11,915 nucleotides of DNA from Candidatus Pelagibacter sp. (GTDB lineage: Bacteria; Pseudomonadota; Alphaproteobacteria; Pelagibacterales; Pelagibacteraceae), in assembly GCA_028227525.1 (NCBI GenBank), contig JAOJAE010000022.1, forward strand, positions 1 through 11,915, written 5' to 3'. The position numbers and the translations under genes were made by a program. Below, piece after piece: positions 1-6,937 of the stretch (positions are counted from its first letter, which is position 1; each line of letters starts with the position of its first letter). Below the pieces are notes generated by a model, which saw only the letters and a list, made by a program, of their open reading frames with translations, did not search any database and was not told where the DNA came from.

Positions 1-936
1 CAGGCAGGAAGATATTTACCTGAATTTAGAGAAATAAGAAAACAAAATCCAGATTTTATCAATTTATGCTTGAATGAAAACTTATCAACAGAAATAACTT
101 TACAACCTTTAAAGAGATTTAACTTAGATGCTGCAATAATTTTTTCAGATATTTTAATGTTGCCATATGGCCTTAATCAAAAAGTTAAATTTGAAAAAGG
201 TTTTGGTCCTAAGCTTGGAGAGGTAAATTTAGAAGAGATGTCCAAAATAGATGAGGTAGACTTTGTTGAAAAAGTTTATCCAGTTTATAAGGCAATAAAA
301 AAAGTAAGCACAAATAGCATTACTAAAGATAAAAATACAATAGGGTTTGTCGGTGCTCCGTGGACTTTATTGGTTTATATAATTAACCAACAATCTCCTA
401 AAAAAAAACTAAAAGATGATTTTTTTAAAGATGATTTTTTAATTAATAGAATTTTATTAATTTTAGAAAAATTTCTAAAAATTCATATTAAAAATCAAAT
501 TGATAATGGTGCAAATGTGATACAAATTTTTGATAGCTGGGCAGGACTATTAGAAGAGAAAGATTTACCGAATTATATTTACTCACCTACTCTTAATCTC
601 GTAGACTATGTTAAATCTTTAAACACCCCTGTTATTTGTTTTCCTAGAGAAATTAAAAATTATAGGGAATTTTGTGACATAGTTAAACCAGATGCGGTAG
701 GCATTGATTATAACGTTGATCCAATAAAAATTTTAAATGAAGTAAAAATTCCAATCCAAGGAGGGCTTGATCCAAAAATATTACTATCAGATAAAGAAAC
801 GTTAAAAAAAGAAGCGATAAAATATTTAGATATTTTTAAAGATCATCCTTATATTTTTAATTTAGGACACGGGGTATTACCCGAAACAAATCCTAATATG
901 TTTGAATATTTAGTAAATACAGTAAAAAGTTACTAA
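1..936 (+). CDS. hemE: Uroporphyrinogen decarboxylase HemE (5' end outside window)
   Basis: HemE decarboxylates the four acetate side chains of uroporphyrinogen III to give coproporphyrinogen III in the cytoplasm, a step of haem synthesis. The frame is open from base 1 and starts inside the family signature QAGRYLPEFRE. By comparison with E. coli HemE about 27 residues are missing, including the arginine before the Q; 311 codons are present. A TTG at 70 could look like a start but lies well inside the conserved fold, so it is not one. Visible family landmarks are FSDILMLP (catalytic Asp, visible residue 50), GAPWTLLVY (active-site Tyr), FDSWAG and, near the C-terminus, NLGHGVLPETNP (conserved His). 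A 5-residue near-duplication (KDDFF-KDDFL) sits in a variable helix. The stop codon overlaps the hemH start by 1 nt (TAATG), so the two genes are probably co-transcribed and translationally coupled. Identification is secure. Confidence 0.97.
   Translation, partial: QAGRYLPEFREIRKQNPDFINLCLNENLSTEITLQPLKRFNLDAAIIFSDILMLPYGLNQKVKFEKGFGPKLGEVNLEEMSKIDEVDFVEKVYPVYKAIKKVSTNSITKDKNTIGFVGAPWTLLVYIINQQSPKKKLKDDFFKDDFLINRILLILEKFLKIHIKNQIDNGANVIQIFDSWAGLLEEKDLPNYIYSPTLNLVDYVKSLNTPVICFPREIKNYREFCDIVKPDAVGIDYNVDPIKILNEVKIPIQGGLDPKILLSDKETLKKEAIKYLDIFKDHPYIFNLGHGVLPETNPNMFEYLVNTVKSY
412..441 (+). repeat. 15-nt in-frame tandem near-duplication in hemE
   Basis: The unit aaagatgatttttt occurs at 412-425 and again at 427-440, so the period is 15 nt; the last base of the second 15-nt unit differs (t to a). 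It encodes KDDFF then KDDFL, in frame, in a loop or helix between the GAPWTLLVY and FDSWAG motifs, where HemE proteins vary in sequence. It was probably made by local slippage and tolerated. Confidence 0.7.
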
Positions 937-1970
937 TGAAAAAAGCTGTTATTCTCTTTAATTTAGGCGGACCCGACAAATTAGAAAATGTTGAACCATT
1001 TTTATTTAATTTATTTAATGATCCAGCAATATTAAATCTCCCCACTTTTTTTAGATATCCTCTGGCTAAATTAATTTCTAATAGAAGGGCTCCAACAGCA
1101 AAAAAAATATACCAAGAACTTGGTGGTTCATCTCCTATTTTAAAATTAACAGAAGAACAATCAAATGCACTTGAACAAAAACTTAACAATGATGATCAAA
1201 TTTCGGAATACAAATGTTTTATTGTAATGAGATGTTGGCATCCAAGAGCAGAAGAGATTGTAAATTATGTAAAAAATTTTAATCCAGATGAAATTATATT
1301 AATGCCTTTATACCCACAATATTCTGCAGCAACATCAGGCTCATCAATAAAAGAATGGAAAGATATCTGTAAGAAAAGTAATTTAAAAGTGAAAACAAGT
1401 ACAATTTGTTGCTATCCTACAGATGAAAATTTTGTACAAGCTCACAAAGAAGAAATAATAAAAAAAATTAACAATCTAGATAATTTCAAATTAATATTTT
1501 CTGCACACGGCTTACCAGAAAAAAATATAAAAAAAGGAGACCCTTACCAATGGCAAGTAGAGCAATCAGTAAATAAAATTGTTAAGTCTCTAAATATCGG
1601 AAAATTAGACTGGGTATTAAGCTATCAAAGTCGAGTCGGACCTTTAAAGTGGATTGGTCCATCCACAGAAGACATAATTGTAGAAAATTCAAAATTAGGA
1701 AAACACATTGTTTTGGTTCCTATAGCGTTCGTATCAGAGCATTCAGAAACACTTGTTGAGCTAGATATAGAATATAAAGAATTGGCTGATAAAAATGGTT
1801 GTAAAAATTATACTAGAGTGCCAGCTTTGGGTACAAATGAAAATTATATAAAGGCCATGTCCAATTTAATAATTAACAAACAAGATTACAATTTTAATGG
1901 AGAACTTTTTCCTCCAAAGATACAGTGTCCCAATCAATTTATTAAATGCCCATGTTTAAATTATGAATAG
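936..1970 (+). CDS. hemH: Ferrochelatase HemH, probably of the [2Fe-2S] type
   Basis: HemH inserts Fe2+ into protoporphyrin IX to form protohaem, the last step of the protoporphyrin branch. The 344-residue protein opens with the family start VILFNLGGPDKLENVEPFL. It has the catalytic histidine in SAHGLPEKNIKKGDPYQ (H191) and the metal-path His/Glu pair in FVSEHSETLVELDIEY (H269, E271). LSYQSRVGPLKWIGPSTED is also diagnostic. The C-terminus has cysteines 331, 338 and 340 (CPNQFIKCPC), and a CC pair lies at 158-159. As I recall, this spacing matches the cluster ligands described for Caulobacter and Mycobacterium ferrochelatases. The position equivalent to the human N-terminal ligand is alanine (YSAATSGSS), so any cluster would be of the bacterial type. 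The start shares one base with the hemE stop and the end overlaps hemJ by 8 nt, as expected for one operon. Identity is secure; the cluster is inferred. Confidence 0.97.
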   Translation: MKKAVILFNLGGPDKLENVEPFLFNLFNDPAILNLPTFFRYPLAKLISNRRAPTAKKIYQELGGSSPILKLTEEQSNALEQKLNNDDQISEYKCFIVMRCWHPRAEEIVNYVKNFNPDEIILMPLYPQYSAATSGSSIKEWKDICKKSNLKVKTSTICCYPTDENFVQAHKEEIIKKINNLDNFKLIFSAHGLPEKNIKKGDPYQWQVEQSVNKIVKSLNIGKLDWVLSYQSRVGPLKWIGPSTEDIIVENSKLGKHIVLVPIAFVSEHSETLVELDIEYKELADKNGCKNYTRVPALGTNENYIKAMSNLIINKQDYNFNGELFPPKIQCPNQFIKCPCLNYE

Positions 1971-2403
1971 TTATTTATTATTTAAAAGTTTACATCTGAT
2001 AGCTGTTGTCTCTTGGATGGCTGGTCTTTTGTATCTTCCAAGAATTTTTGTTTATCACGTTGAGAATAAAGAAAAAAAAGAAGCCACAGATATTTTTGAA
2101 GTAATGGAGAAAAGACTTTTCTATTACATAATGCGTCCGGCAATGATTCTTACTTGGATCTTTGGTATAATTTTAATTTATCTAAATGGAATAGAAATAT
2201 TTTCTCAATTGTGGATGCAAATAAAATTAGCTTTAGTGATCTTATTATCAGTTTATAATGATTATCTTGGAAGGTGCGTTGCGTCTCTCAAAAACAATTC
2301 TAACACCAGATCTCCAAAATTCTTTAGAATAATTAATGAAATTCCAACTGTAATGCTTATTTTCATTGTTTTTCTTGCTATTTTTAAGCCAATCTGGGGT
2401 TGA
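1963..2403 (+). CDS. hemJ: Protoporphyrinogen IX oxidase HemJ (UPF0093 membrane protein)
   Basis: HemJ is the integral membrane enzyme that oxidises protoporphyrinogen IX to protoporphyrin IX in many alphaproteobacteria and cyanobacteria that lack HemG and HemY. The protein has 146 residues and about four hydrophobic segments (roughly 5-26, 55-75, 83-104 and 123-143), with no cleavable signal peptide. Family features are HLIAVVSWMAGLLYLPRIFV near the N-terminus (H11), MEKRLFYYIMRPAMILTW, and the C-terminal block NTRSPKFFRIINEIPTVMLI. After the third helix it reads SVYNDYL, where I would expect a histidine (YHGYL) from related alphaproteobacterial proteins. The ATG lies 8 nt inside the end of hemH, which supports translational coupling. 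Its product is the substrate of HemH, so the neighbours carry consecutive steps. Family membership is confident; the enzymatic role follows from the family and context. Confidence 0.93.
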   Translation: MNSYLLFKSLHLIAVVSWMAGLLYLPRIFVYHVENKEKKEATDIFEVMEKRLFYYIMRPAMILTWIFGIILIYLNGIEIFSQLWMQIKLALVILLSVYNDYLGRCVASLKNNSNTRSPKFFRIINEIPTVMLIFIVFLAIFKPIWG

Positions 2404-2461
2404 AATAACATTCTGAGTATATATATTAATGTTATCTATTTAGTCCTTACAAAATTTAATC
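2404..2461 (+). promoter_or_regulatory. hemJ-rho spacer with a weak hairpin; possible rho leader
   Basis: This 58-nt spacer contains an 8-bp inverted repeat, ataacatt (2405-2412) and aatgttat (2428-2435), with a 15-nt loop. It has one G-C pair and no following T-run, so it is a poor intrinsic terminator. I see no convincing -35/-10 pair and no Shine-Dalgarno motif before the rho ATG. rho could be transcribed from the haem genes or from an unrecognised promoter here. Confidence 0.2.
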
Positions 2462-3730
2462 ATGAATATCCAAGAGTTAAAATTAAAATCATCTGAACAA
2501 CTTATTGCTCAAGCCGAAGAACTTGGTATTGAGAATGCAAGCACTTTAAGAAAACAAGAAATTCTTTTTGCTATATTAAAAAAAGTTGCTGAGAAAGAAG
2601 AAATAACTGGTGCAGGAGTGTTACAATTATTGCAAGATGGATTTGGTTTTCTAAGAGCAATGGAATCAAACTATTTGCCAGGACCAGATGATATTTATGT
2701 AAGCCCAAGTCAAATTAGAAAATTTGGATTAAGAACTGGTGACACAATAGAAGGACCAGTTAGAGCACCCAAAGAGGGCGAAAGATATTTTGCATTACTT
2801 CAGGTAAGTAAAATTAATTTTGAAGAGCCAGAAAAAGCAAGACATAAAATTGCGTTTGATAATTTAACACCTCTTTATCCAGATGAACAAATGGTAATGG
2901 AAGTTGAAACTACAAAAATTGAAAAAAAGCCTGATTTAACACCAAGATTAATTGATCTAGTAAGTCCAATTGGCAAAGGTCAAAGATCAATAATAATTTC
3001 ACCTCCTAAAGCTGGTAAAACAATGATTTTACAAAGCATTGCAAACTCAATAGCTAAAAATTACCCAAAAAGTTATCTGATTGTTTTATTGATTGACGAA
3101 AGACCTGAAGAAGTTACTGACATGCAAAGAACTGTAAAAGGTGAAGTGATTAGCTCAACTTTTGATGAACCAGCTCAACGACACGTTGCTGTTGCTGAGA
3201 TGGTAATTGAAAAAGCAAAAAGATTAACCGAGCATAAAAAGGATGTTGTTATACTATTAGACTCAATTACAAGATTAGGAAGAGCGTATAATGCTGTTAT
3301 TCCAAGTTCTGGAAAAGTTTTAACTGGAGGTGTGGATGCTAATGCACTTCAAAGACCAAAAAGATTTTTTGGTGCTGCAAGAAATATCGAAGAGGGTGGA
3401 TCTTTAACAATTATTTCCACTGCTTTAATTGATACTGGAAGCAGAATGGATGAAGTTATTTTTGAAGAATTCAAGGGAACAGGAAATAGCGAAACTGTAC
3501 TTGATAGAAAAATAGCTGATAAAAGAATTTATCCTGCAATTGATATAACAAAATCTGGAACGAGAAGAGAAGAATTATTGTTTGATAAGAATGATTTACA
3601 AAAAATGAACGTTCTTAGAAGAATTATAGCTCCAATGGGTACCATGGATGCTATTGAGTTTATTAACTCAAAATTAAAAGATACTAAAAACAATGCTGAG
3701 TTTTTTAACTCAATGAATAAACCTTCTTAA
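2462..3730 (+). CDS. rho: Transcription termination factor Rho
   Basis: Rho is the hexameric RNA-dependent ATPase/helicase that loads on untranslated transcripts and releases RNA polymerase. The protein has 422 residues, close to the 419 of E. coli Rho, with no insertion. In order it shows an N-terminal helical domain (about 1-47), the RNA-binding cold-shock-like domain with [10 protein letters not shown] (56-65) and [21 protein letters not shown], Walker A SPPKAGKT (180-187), and Walker B VVILLD (262-267). It continues with the Q-loop [10 protein letters not shown] (about 287-296), the R-loop FKGTGNSE (337-344) and the arginine finger in SGTRREEL (R368). It starts at the only sensible ATG, 58 nt after hemJ, without a visible Shine-Dalgarno. 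All catalytic landmarks are intact. The position after haem genes and before mnmE/mnmG fits alphaproteobacterial synteny. Confidence 0.98.
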   Translation: MNIQELKLKSSEQLIAQAEELGIENASTLRKQEILFAILKKVAEKEEITGAGVLQLLQDGFGFLRAMESNYLPGPDDIYVSPSQIRKFGLRTGDTIEGPVRAPKEGERYFALLQVSKINFEEPEKARHKIAFDNLTPLYPDEQMVMEVETTKIEKKPDLTPRLIDLVSPIGKGQRSIIISPPKAGKTMILQSIANSIAKNYPKSYLIVLLIDERPEEVTDMQRTVKGEVISSTFDEPAQRHVAVAEMVIEKAKRLTEHKKDVVILLDSITRLGRAYNAVIPSSGKVLTGGVDANALQRPKRFFGAARNIEEGGSLTIISTALIDTGSRMDEVIFEEFKGTGNSETVLDRKIADKRIYPAIDITKSGTRREELLFDKNDLQKMNVLRRIIAPMGTMDAIEFINSKLKDTKNNAEFFNSMNKPS

Positions 3731-3766
3731 TTACAAACAATCTATTTTTTTTGTTTTTTAATTTTA

Positions 3767-3792
3767 AAATACTTTAATATTGTAAAGTTTTT
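3767..3792 (+). terminator. Weak A/T-rich hairpin after rho, abutting the next start codon
   Basis: acttta (3771-3776) pairs with taaagt (3783-3788) across a 6-nt loop. After one T-T mismatch three more A-T pairs are possible (3767-3769 with 3790-3792). A short T-run follows and runs straight into the ATG at 3793. It resembles a minimal intrinsic terminator after rho, but only one G-C pair supports the stem. The spacer in front is a T-rich tract (3745-3765). Alternatively the stem may lie over the start region of the next gene, or be chance in AT-rich DNA. Confidence 0.22.
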
Positions 3793-5346
3793 ATGAATTT
3801 AAATAATGAAATAAACAAAATTATTACGAATATAGATAATAAGGAATTTAAAGAAGCAATACATTCTTGTGAAAATTTGATTAATTTAAATATTGAAAAC
3901 ACAATTGTATATAATTTGTGTGGTCGTGCTTATCAAAGTTTAGGACTGTATGAAAAATCAATTCCAAAACTTGAGAGGTCCATACAGCTTCAAAAAAACA
4001 ATTATTTCGCATTAAATAATTTAGCCATCTCGTTTAAAGCTACAGAAAAATATAAACTATCAGAGAAAGCCTACAAAGAGTGCTTAAAGATTAACCCTAA
4101 TTATATTGTTGCTCTAATAAATTATGCAAATTTAAAAGAATTTTTAAATGAAATAGAAGAGGCTATAAAATTAAATTTATCTGCACTTGGATTGCAATTA
4201 AACAATAGTCACGATTATCTCTTATCAAAATTAAGCAAGTTATATCTTTCAATAGGAAATATTGAAGAAGCAAGAAACTATTCTCTAAAGCTTTTAAAAA
4301 AGCACCCAAATGAAAGTTATTTTTATCAACTGCATTCAGATGTTGTAGATTTTGAGAAAGATAAAAATTATTTACCTAACATGGAAGCGTTTTTTAAGAA
4401 AAAAAATCTATCTGATGATGATATAATAAATCTATCTTTTCCATTGGGTAAGGCTTATGAAAAATTAAAAAATTATAAAAAAGCTTTCAATTATTTTGAT
4501 AAAGGTAATGCTTATAAAAAAAAAAAAATCAATTTTAATATTGATGATGTCTCAAGGTTGTCTAATAGTATAAAAAAATTTTTCAATAGCTCCAATTTTC
4601 AAAAATTTAAAGAAAAACAAATTGATAAAAAAATTATATTTATATGTGGAATGCCAAGATCAGGAACAACGTTAATAAATCAAATAATTTCATCTCATAC
4701 TGATGTTGTGTCAACAGGTGAAAGTGGTCATCTAGGAACATATATTAAAAAAAATTATCTTAATAATTTTTTACTTAATGAGCGAAAAATTTCTGAAGAT
4801 ATAGACTCAAATGATAATTTTTTTCAAGACTACGTTTATAATCTATTTGATGAATTTAAATATATATCAAAAGTTTTTACTGATAAATCTGTACAAAATT
4901 TTTTTTGGGTAGGTTTCATAAAAATTTTTTTTCCCAATTCTAAAATAATAATTACCGAAAGAAATTCGAAAGATATATGTTTGTCTATCTTTAAAAATAA
5001 TTTTGAAAGCACTTATATGAATTTTTCATATGACCAAAAAGATATAGTAAATTTTTATAATATTTATTCTGACCTAATTAAATTTTGGAAAAAAAATTAT
5101 GAAAATGATCTATACTCAATAAAATATGAAAATTTAATTGAGAATCCAGAAATAGAAATTAAAAAAATGCTAAATTATTGTGGCCTAAAATGGGATTCCA
5201 ATTGTCTTAATCACCATCAAAATAAATCTGCAATTACAACTGCTAGTATTACACAAGCAAGATTACCAATCTATAAATCATCAAAAAATCTAAGTCATAA
5301 TTATTCTGCTTATCTGGAACAAATGTTCAAATTATTGAAAAACTAA
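3793..5346 (+). CDS. TPR-repeat sulfotransferase family protein
   Basis: The 517-residue protein joins an N-terminal run of tetratricopeptide-like helical repeats (about residues 5-245) to a C-terminal sulfotransferase domain (about 280-517). TPR-like helices recur at AIHSCENLINLNIENTIVYNL (about 22-42), SIPKLERSIQLQKNNYFALNN (56-76) and AYKECLKINPNYIVALINYA (93-112). The sulfotransferase part has the 5'-phosphosulfate loop FICGMPRSGTT (283-293), the 3'-phosphate motif ERNSKDICLSIF (R390, S398), and YENLIENPEIEI. It ends with the family-typical TASITQARLPIY. By family it should transfer sulfate from PAPS to an acceptor, but the acceptor cannot be deduced; a glycan, lipid or protein tyrosine are all possible. 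There is no signal peptide or membrane segment. Spot counts suggest lower GC than its neighbours (12/60 at 4921-4980 against 19/60 in rho at 3241-3300). It lies between the conserved genes rho and mnmE, flanked by spacers of 62 and 142 nt. It looks like an accessory insertion. The start is the first in-frame ATG after a stop at 3775-3777. Confidence 0.9.
   Translation: MNLNNEINKIITNIDNKEFKEAIHSCENLINLNIENTIVYNLCGRAYQSLGLYEKSIPKLERSIQLQKNNYFALNNLAISFKATEKYKLSEKAYKECLKINPNYIVALINYANLKEFLNEIEEAIKLNLSALGLQLNNSHDYLLSKLSKLYLSIGNIEEARNYSLKLLKKHPNESYFYQLHSDVVDFEKDKNYLPNMEAFFKKKNLSDDDIINLSFPLGKAYEKLKNYKKAFNYFDKGNAYKKKKINFNIDDVSRLSNSIKKFFNSSNFQKFKEKQIDKKIIFICGMPRSGTTLINQIISSHTDVVSTGESGHLGTYIKKNYLNNFLLNERKISEDIDSNDNFFQDYVYNLFDEFKYISKVFTDKSVQNFFWVGFIKIFFPNSKIIITERNSKDICLSIFKNNFESTYMNFSYDQKDIVNFYNIYSDLIKFWKKNYENDLYSIKYENLIENPEIEIKKMLNYCGLKWDSNCLNHHQNKSAITTASITQARLPIYKSSKNLSHNYSAYLEQMFKLLKN
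4516..4528 (+). repeat. 13-A homopolymer inside the TPR-sulfotransferase gene
   Basis: Thirteen consecutive A residues encode K242-K245 and the first base of I246, at the junction between the TPR part and the sulfotransferase part. A run this long is prone to replication and polymerase slippage; losing or gaining one A would truncate the protein before its catalytic domain. In this assembly the frame is intact. Confidence 0.95.
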
Positions 5347-5488
5347 ATAATTTTTTATGCTCTTTAATTATTATCTATTTTTAAAAATATTATAATCTAT
5401 GTATTGCTACTTCTAGGGTATGAAGTTATCTAGATTACCATTAAAAAATTATATAATTTAAAATAATACAAAGCTATAATTGCTATTT
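5347..5488 (+). promoter_or_regulatory. Longest spacer of the window; candidate mnmE promoter close to the start codon
   Basis: This 142-nt gap has no open reading frame of note, tRNA or strong hairpin. Perfect TATAAT hexamers occur at 5391-5396, 5452-5457 and 5475-5480, but none has a good TTGACA-like box at 16-18 nt, and such hexamers are frequent by chance in DNA this AT-rich. The last one ends 8 nt before the mnmE ATG, so if used it would give an almost leaderless mRNA. A weak TTGCTA (5404-5409)/TATCTA (5427-5432) pair with 17-nt spacing is also present. The gene may need its own promoter because the preceding gene looks like an insertion. Confidence 0.25.
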
Positions 5489-6820
5489 ATGACTATTTAT
5501 GCTTTATCCTCAGGACCAGGAGTGTCTGGTATAGCTATTATAAGAATTTCAGGTAGCAAAACTCCGGAAATTTTAGAAAAACTTACTGGAAAACCCATTC
5601 CAAAGCCAAGAATGGCTACTCTTAGAAAAATCAATAAAATCGACACTTCTGAGCTAATTGATGAAGGCATTATATTATGGTTTCCTGGCCCTGAGAGCTA
5701 CACAGGCGAAGATATGGCTGAAATTCAGGTACATGGAAGTAAGGCTGTAATTGATGCTTTACATTCTTCTATATCAAATATTGAAAATTGTAGATTAGCA
5801 GAACCAGGTGAGTTTACTAAACTTGCGTTTCAAAATGGAAAAATAAATTTACTTAAAGCTGAGAGTGTTGCGGATTTAATTTCTTCCGAAACAGAAATTC
5901 AGAGACAGCAAGCAATTAAAATTATGAATGGAAAATCTGCTGACCAATTTAATTTTTTAAGACAAAAACTTTTAAAAATTTTATCTCACGTTGAAGCAAA
6001 AATAGATTTTCCAGATGAAGATTTACCGAATGATATTTTAAAAGAAATTAAAAAAAGTTCAGATGAAGTTTTAATAAACATCGAAAAGATTTTAGATGAT
6101 CAAAAAGTTGGAGAAAGAATCAGAGAAGGTTTTAAGATTGCAATTCTTGGACCAACCAATGCAGGAAAATCTAGTCTCTTAAATCATCTATCAAATAGAG
6201 ATGTTGCAATAGTTTCAGAGATTGCAGGAACAACAAGAGATGTAATTGAAACTCATCTGAACATAGATGGTTATCCAGTAATTGTTTCTGACACAGCTGG
6301 GATTAGAGAATCTAAAAATGAAATTGAAAGGAAAGGTATTAAATTATCTTTAAATAAAGCAGAAGAAGCTGATTTAAAGTTGGTAGTTATTGATGCTAAA
6401 AACATTGATTTTACTGATTTTTTAAAGGGTTTGTTAGATCAAAATGCAATTTTAGTAATAAATAAATCAGATCTTTTGAAGGAAGATATTGATCCAGAAA
6501 TCAAAAAATTAGATCATGTATTAATTTCAATTAAAGAAAATTTAAACATTGATGAATTAATTTTAAAAATAAAAAATAATTTAAAAAATAAATTTATAAC
6601 AAGTGATGATATTTTAATTACAAGAGAACGACACAGACAACATCTTGAACAATGTTTAGAGAATCTAAAAAATTTTAATAAAAAAAATGAAGATGAAGAT
6701 TTTGATAAAGCTGCAGAAGATTTAAGGTTAGCGACTAGACATCTTGGTATGATTGTTGGAAAAGTTGATGTTGAAGAGATATTAGGTAGTATTTTCAACG
6801 ATTTCTGTATAGGTAAATAA
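5489..6820 (+). CDS. mnmE: tRNA modification GTPase MnmE (TrmE)
   Basis: MnmE works with MnmG to install (carboxymethyl)aminomethyl groups at C5 of the wobble uridine U34 of certain tRNAs, using methylene-THF, FAD/NADH and GTP hydrolysis. I chose the ATG at 5489 (443 residues). The protein then begins MTIYALSSGPGVSGIAIIRISG, the normal start of the formyl-THF-binding domain. An in-frame TTG at 5480 would add only three residues. Domains in order are the N-terminal THF-binding domain (about 1-115), a helical domain, and an inserted GTPase domain. The GTPase domain carries GPTNAGKS (221-228), GTTRD (247-251), DTAG (268-271) and NKSD (325-328). The helical domain then resumes and ends in the invariant FCIGK with the conserved cysteine (C440). 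Everything needed for activity appears present. It stands 117 nt upstream of its partner mnmG. Confidence 0.97.
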   Translation: MTIYALSSGPGVSGIAIIRISGSKTPEILEKLTGKPIPKPRMATLRKINKIDTSELIDEGIILWFPGPESYTGEDMAEIQVHGSKAVIDALHSSISNIENCRLAEPGEFTKLAFQNGKINLLKAESVADLISSETEIQRQQAIKIMNGKSADQFNFLRQKLLKILSHVEAKIDFPDEDLPNDILKEIKKSSDEVLINIEKILDDQKVGERIREGFKIAILGPTNAGKSSLLNHLSNRDVAIVSEIAGTTRDVIETHLNIDGYPVIVSDTAGIRESKNEIERKGIKLSLNKAEEADLKLVVIDAKNIDFTDFLKGLLDQNAILVINKSDLLKEDIDPEIKKLDHVLISIKENLNIDELILKIKNNLKNKFITSDDILITRERHRQHLEQCLENLKNFNKKNEDEDFDKAAEDLRLATRHLGMIVGKVDVEEILGSIFNDFCIGK

Positions 6821-6831
6821 TACCTTATTTT
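6811..6831 (+). terminator. Possible short intrinsic terminator at the end of mnmE
   Basis: aggta (6811-6815) and tacct (6821-6825) form a 5-bp stem with two G-C pairs over a 5-nt loop that contains most of the mnmE stop codon. It is followed by tatttt and more T-rich sequence. The stem is short for a terminator, so this is only suggestive. It would fit with a separate promoter before mnmG. Confidence 0.28.
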
Positions 6832-6871
6832 CCTTATTTTTAAGCCTTTTTTAATTGAAAAACGTTGATAT

Positions 6872-6899
6872 TTGAAGCCTATTTAAGCAAAACTATACG
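6872..6899 (+). promoter_or_regulatory. Candidate sigma70-type promoter for mnmG
   Basis: ttgaag (6872-6877) and tatacg (6894-6899) are separated by 16 nt, in the 117-nt gap between mnmE and mnmG. The expected transcript start would be about 30 nt before the mnmG ATG at 6938. A perfect tataat at 6911-6916 lacks a -35 partner. Match quality is moderate and background AT content is high. The promoter could serve the mnmG-rsmG(-parA-parB) run. Confidence 0.3.
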
Positions 6900-6937
6900 C
6901 ACCTTGTAAATATAATAATCAGTTATAAATTTAGCTT

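Noticed and set aside
70..72. TTG as start codon of hemE, giving a 288-residue protein
   Set aside because: Codons before it encode the invariant QAGRYLPEFRE motif in the same frame without a stop, so the gene begins upstream of the window.
893..1189. Minus-strand open frame opposite the hemE/hemH junction
   Set aside because: It lies entirely opposite strongly conserved HemE/HemH coding sequence, and its product matches nothing I know; a shadow frame.
2432..5382. Recurring ATCTATTT/TTATCTATTT words in the spacers before rho (2432-2441), the TPR gene (3740-3747) and mnmE (5371-5380)
   Set aside because: The same 8-mer also occurs in coding sequence (for example 4841-4848) and is low-complexity AT sequence; no consistent distance to start codons.
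3740..5382. Possible target-site duplication (atctattttt at 3740-3749 and 5373-5382) flanking the TPR-sulfotransferase gene
   Set aside because: Ten low-complexity AT bases without inverted repeats or a transposase are not enough to claim a mobile element.
5347..5488. Replication origin in the longest spacer
   Set aside because: No DnaA-box-like nonamers beyond gttatctag, and no iterons; only AT-rich sequence.
6514..6798. Minus-strand open frame opposite the 3' part of mnmE
   Set aside because: Opposite the conserved MnmE C-terminal domain; serine/phenylalanine-rich product typical of antisense to AT-rich coding DNA.
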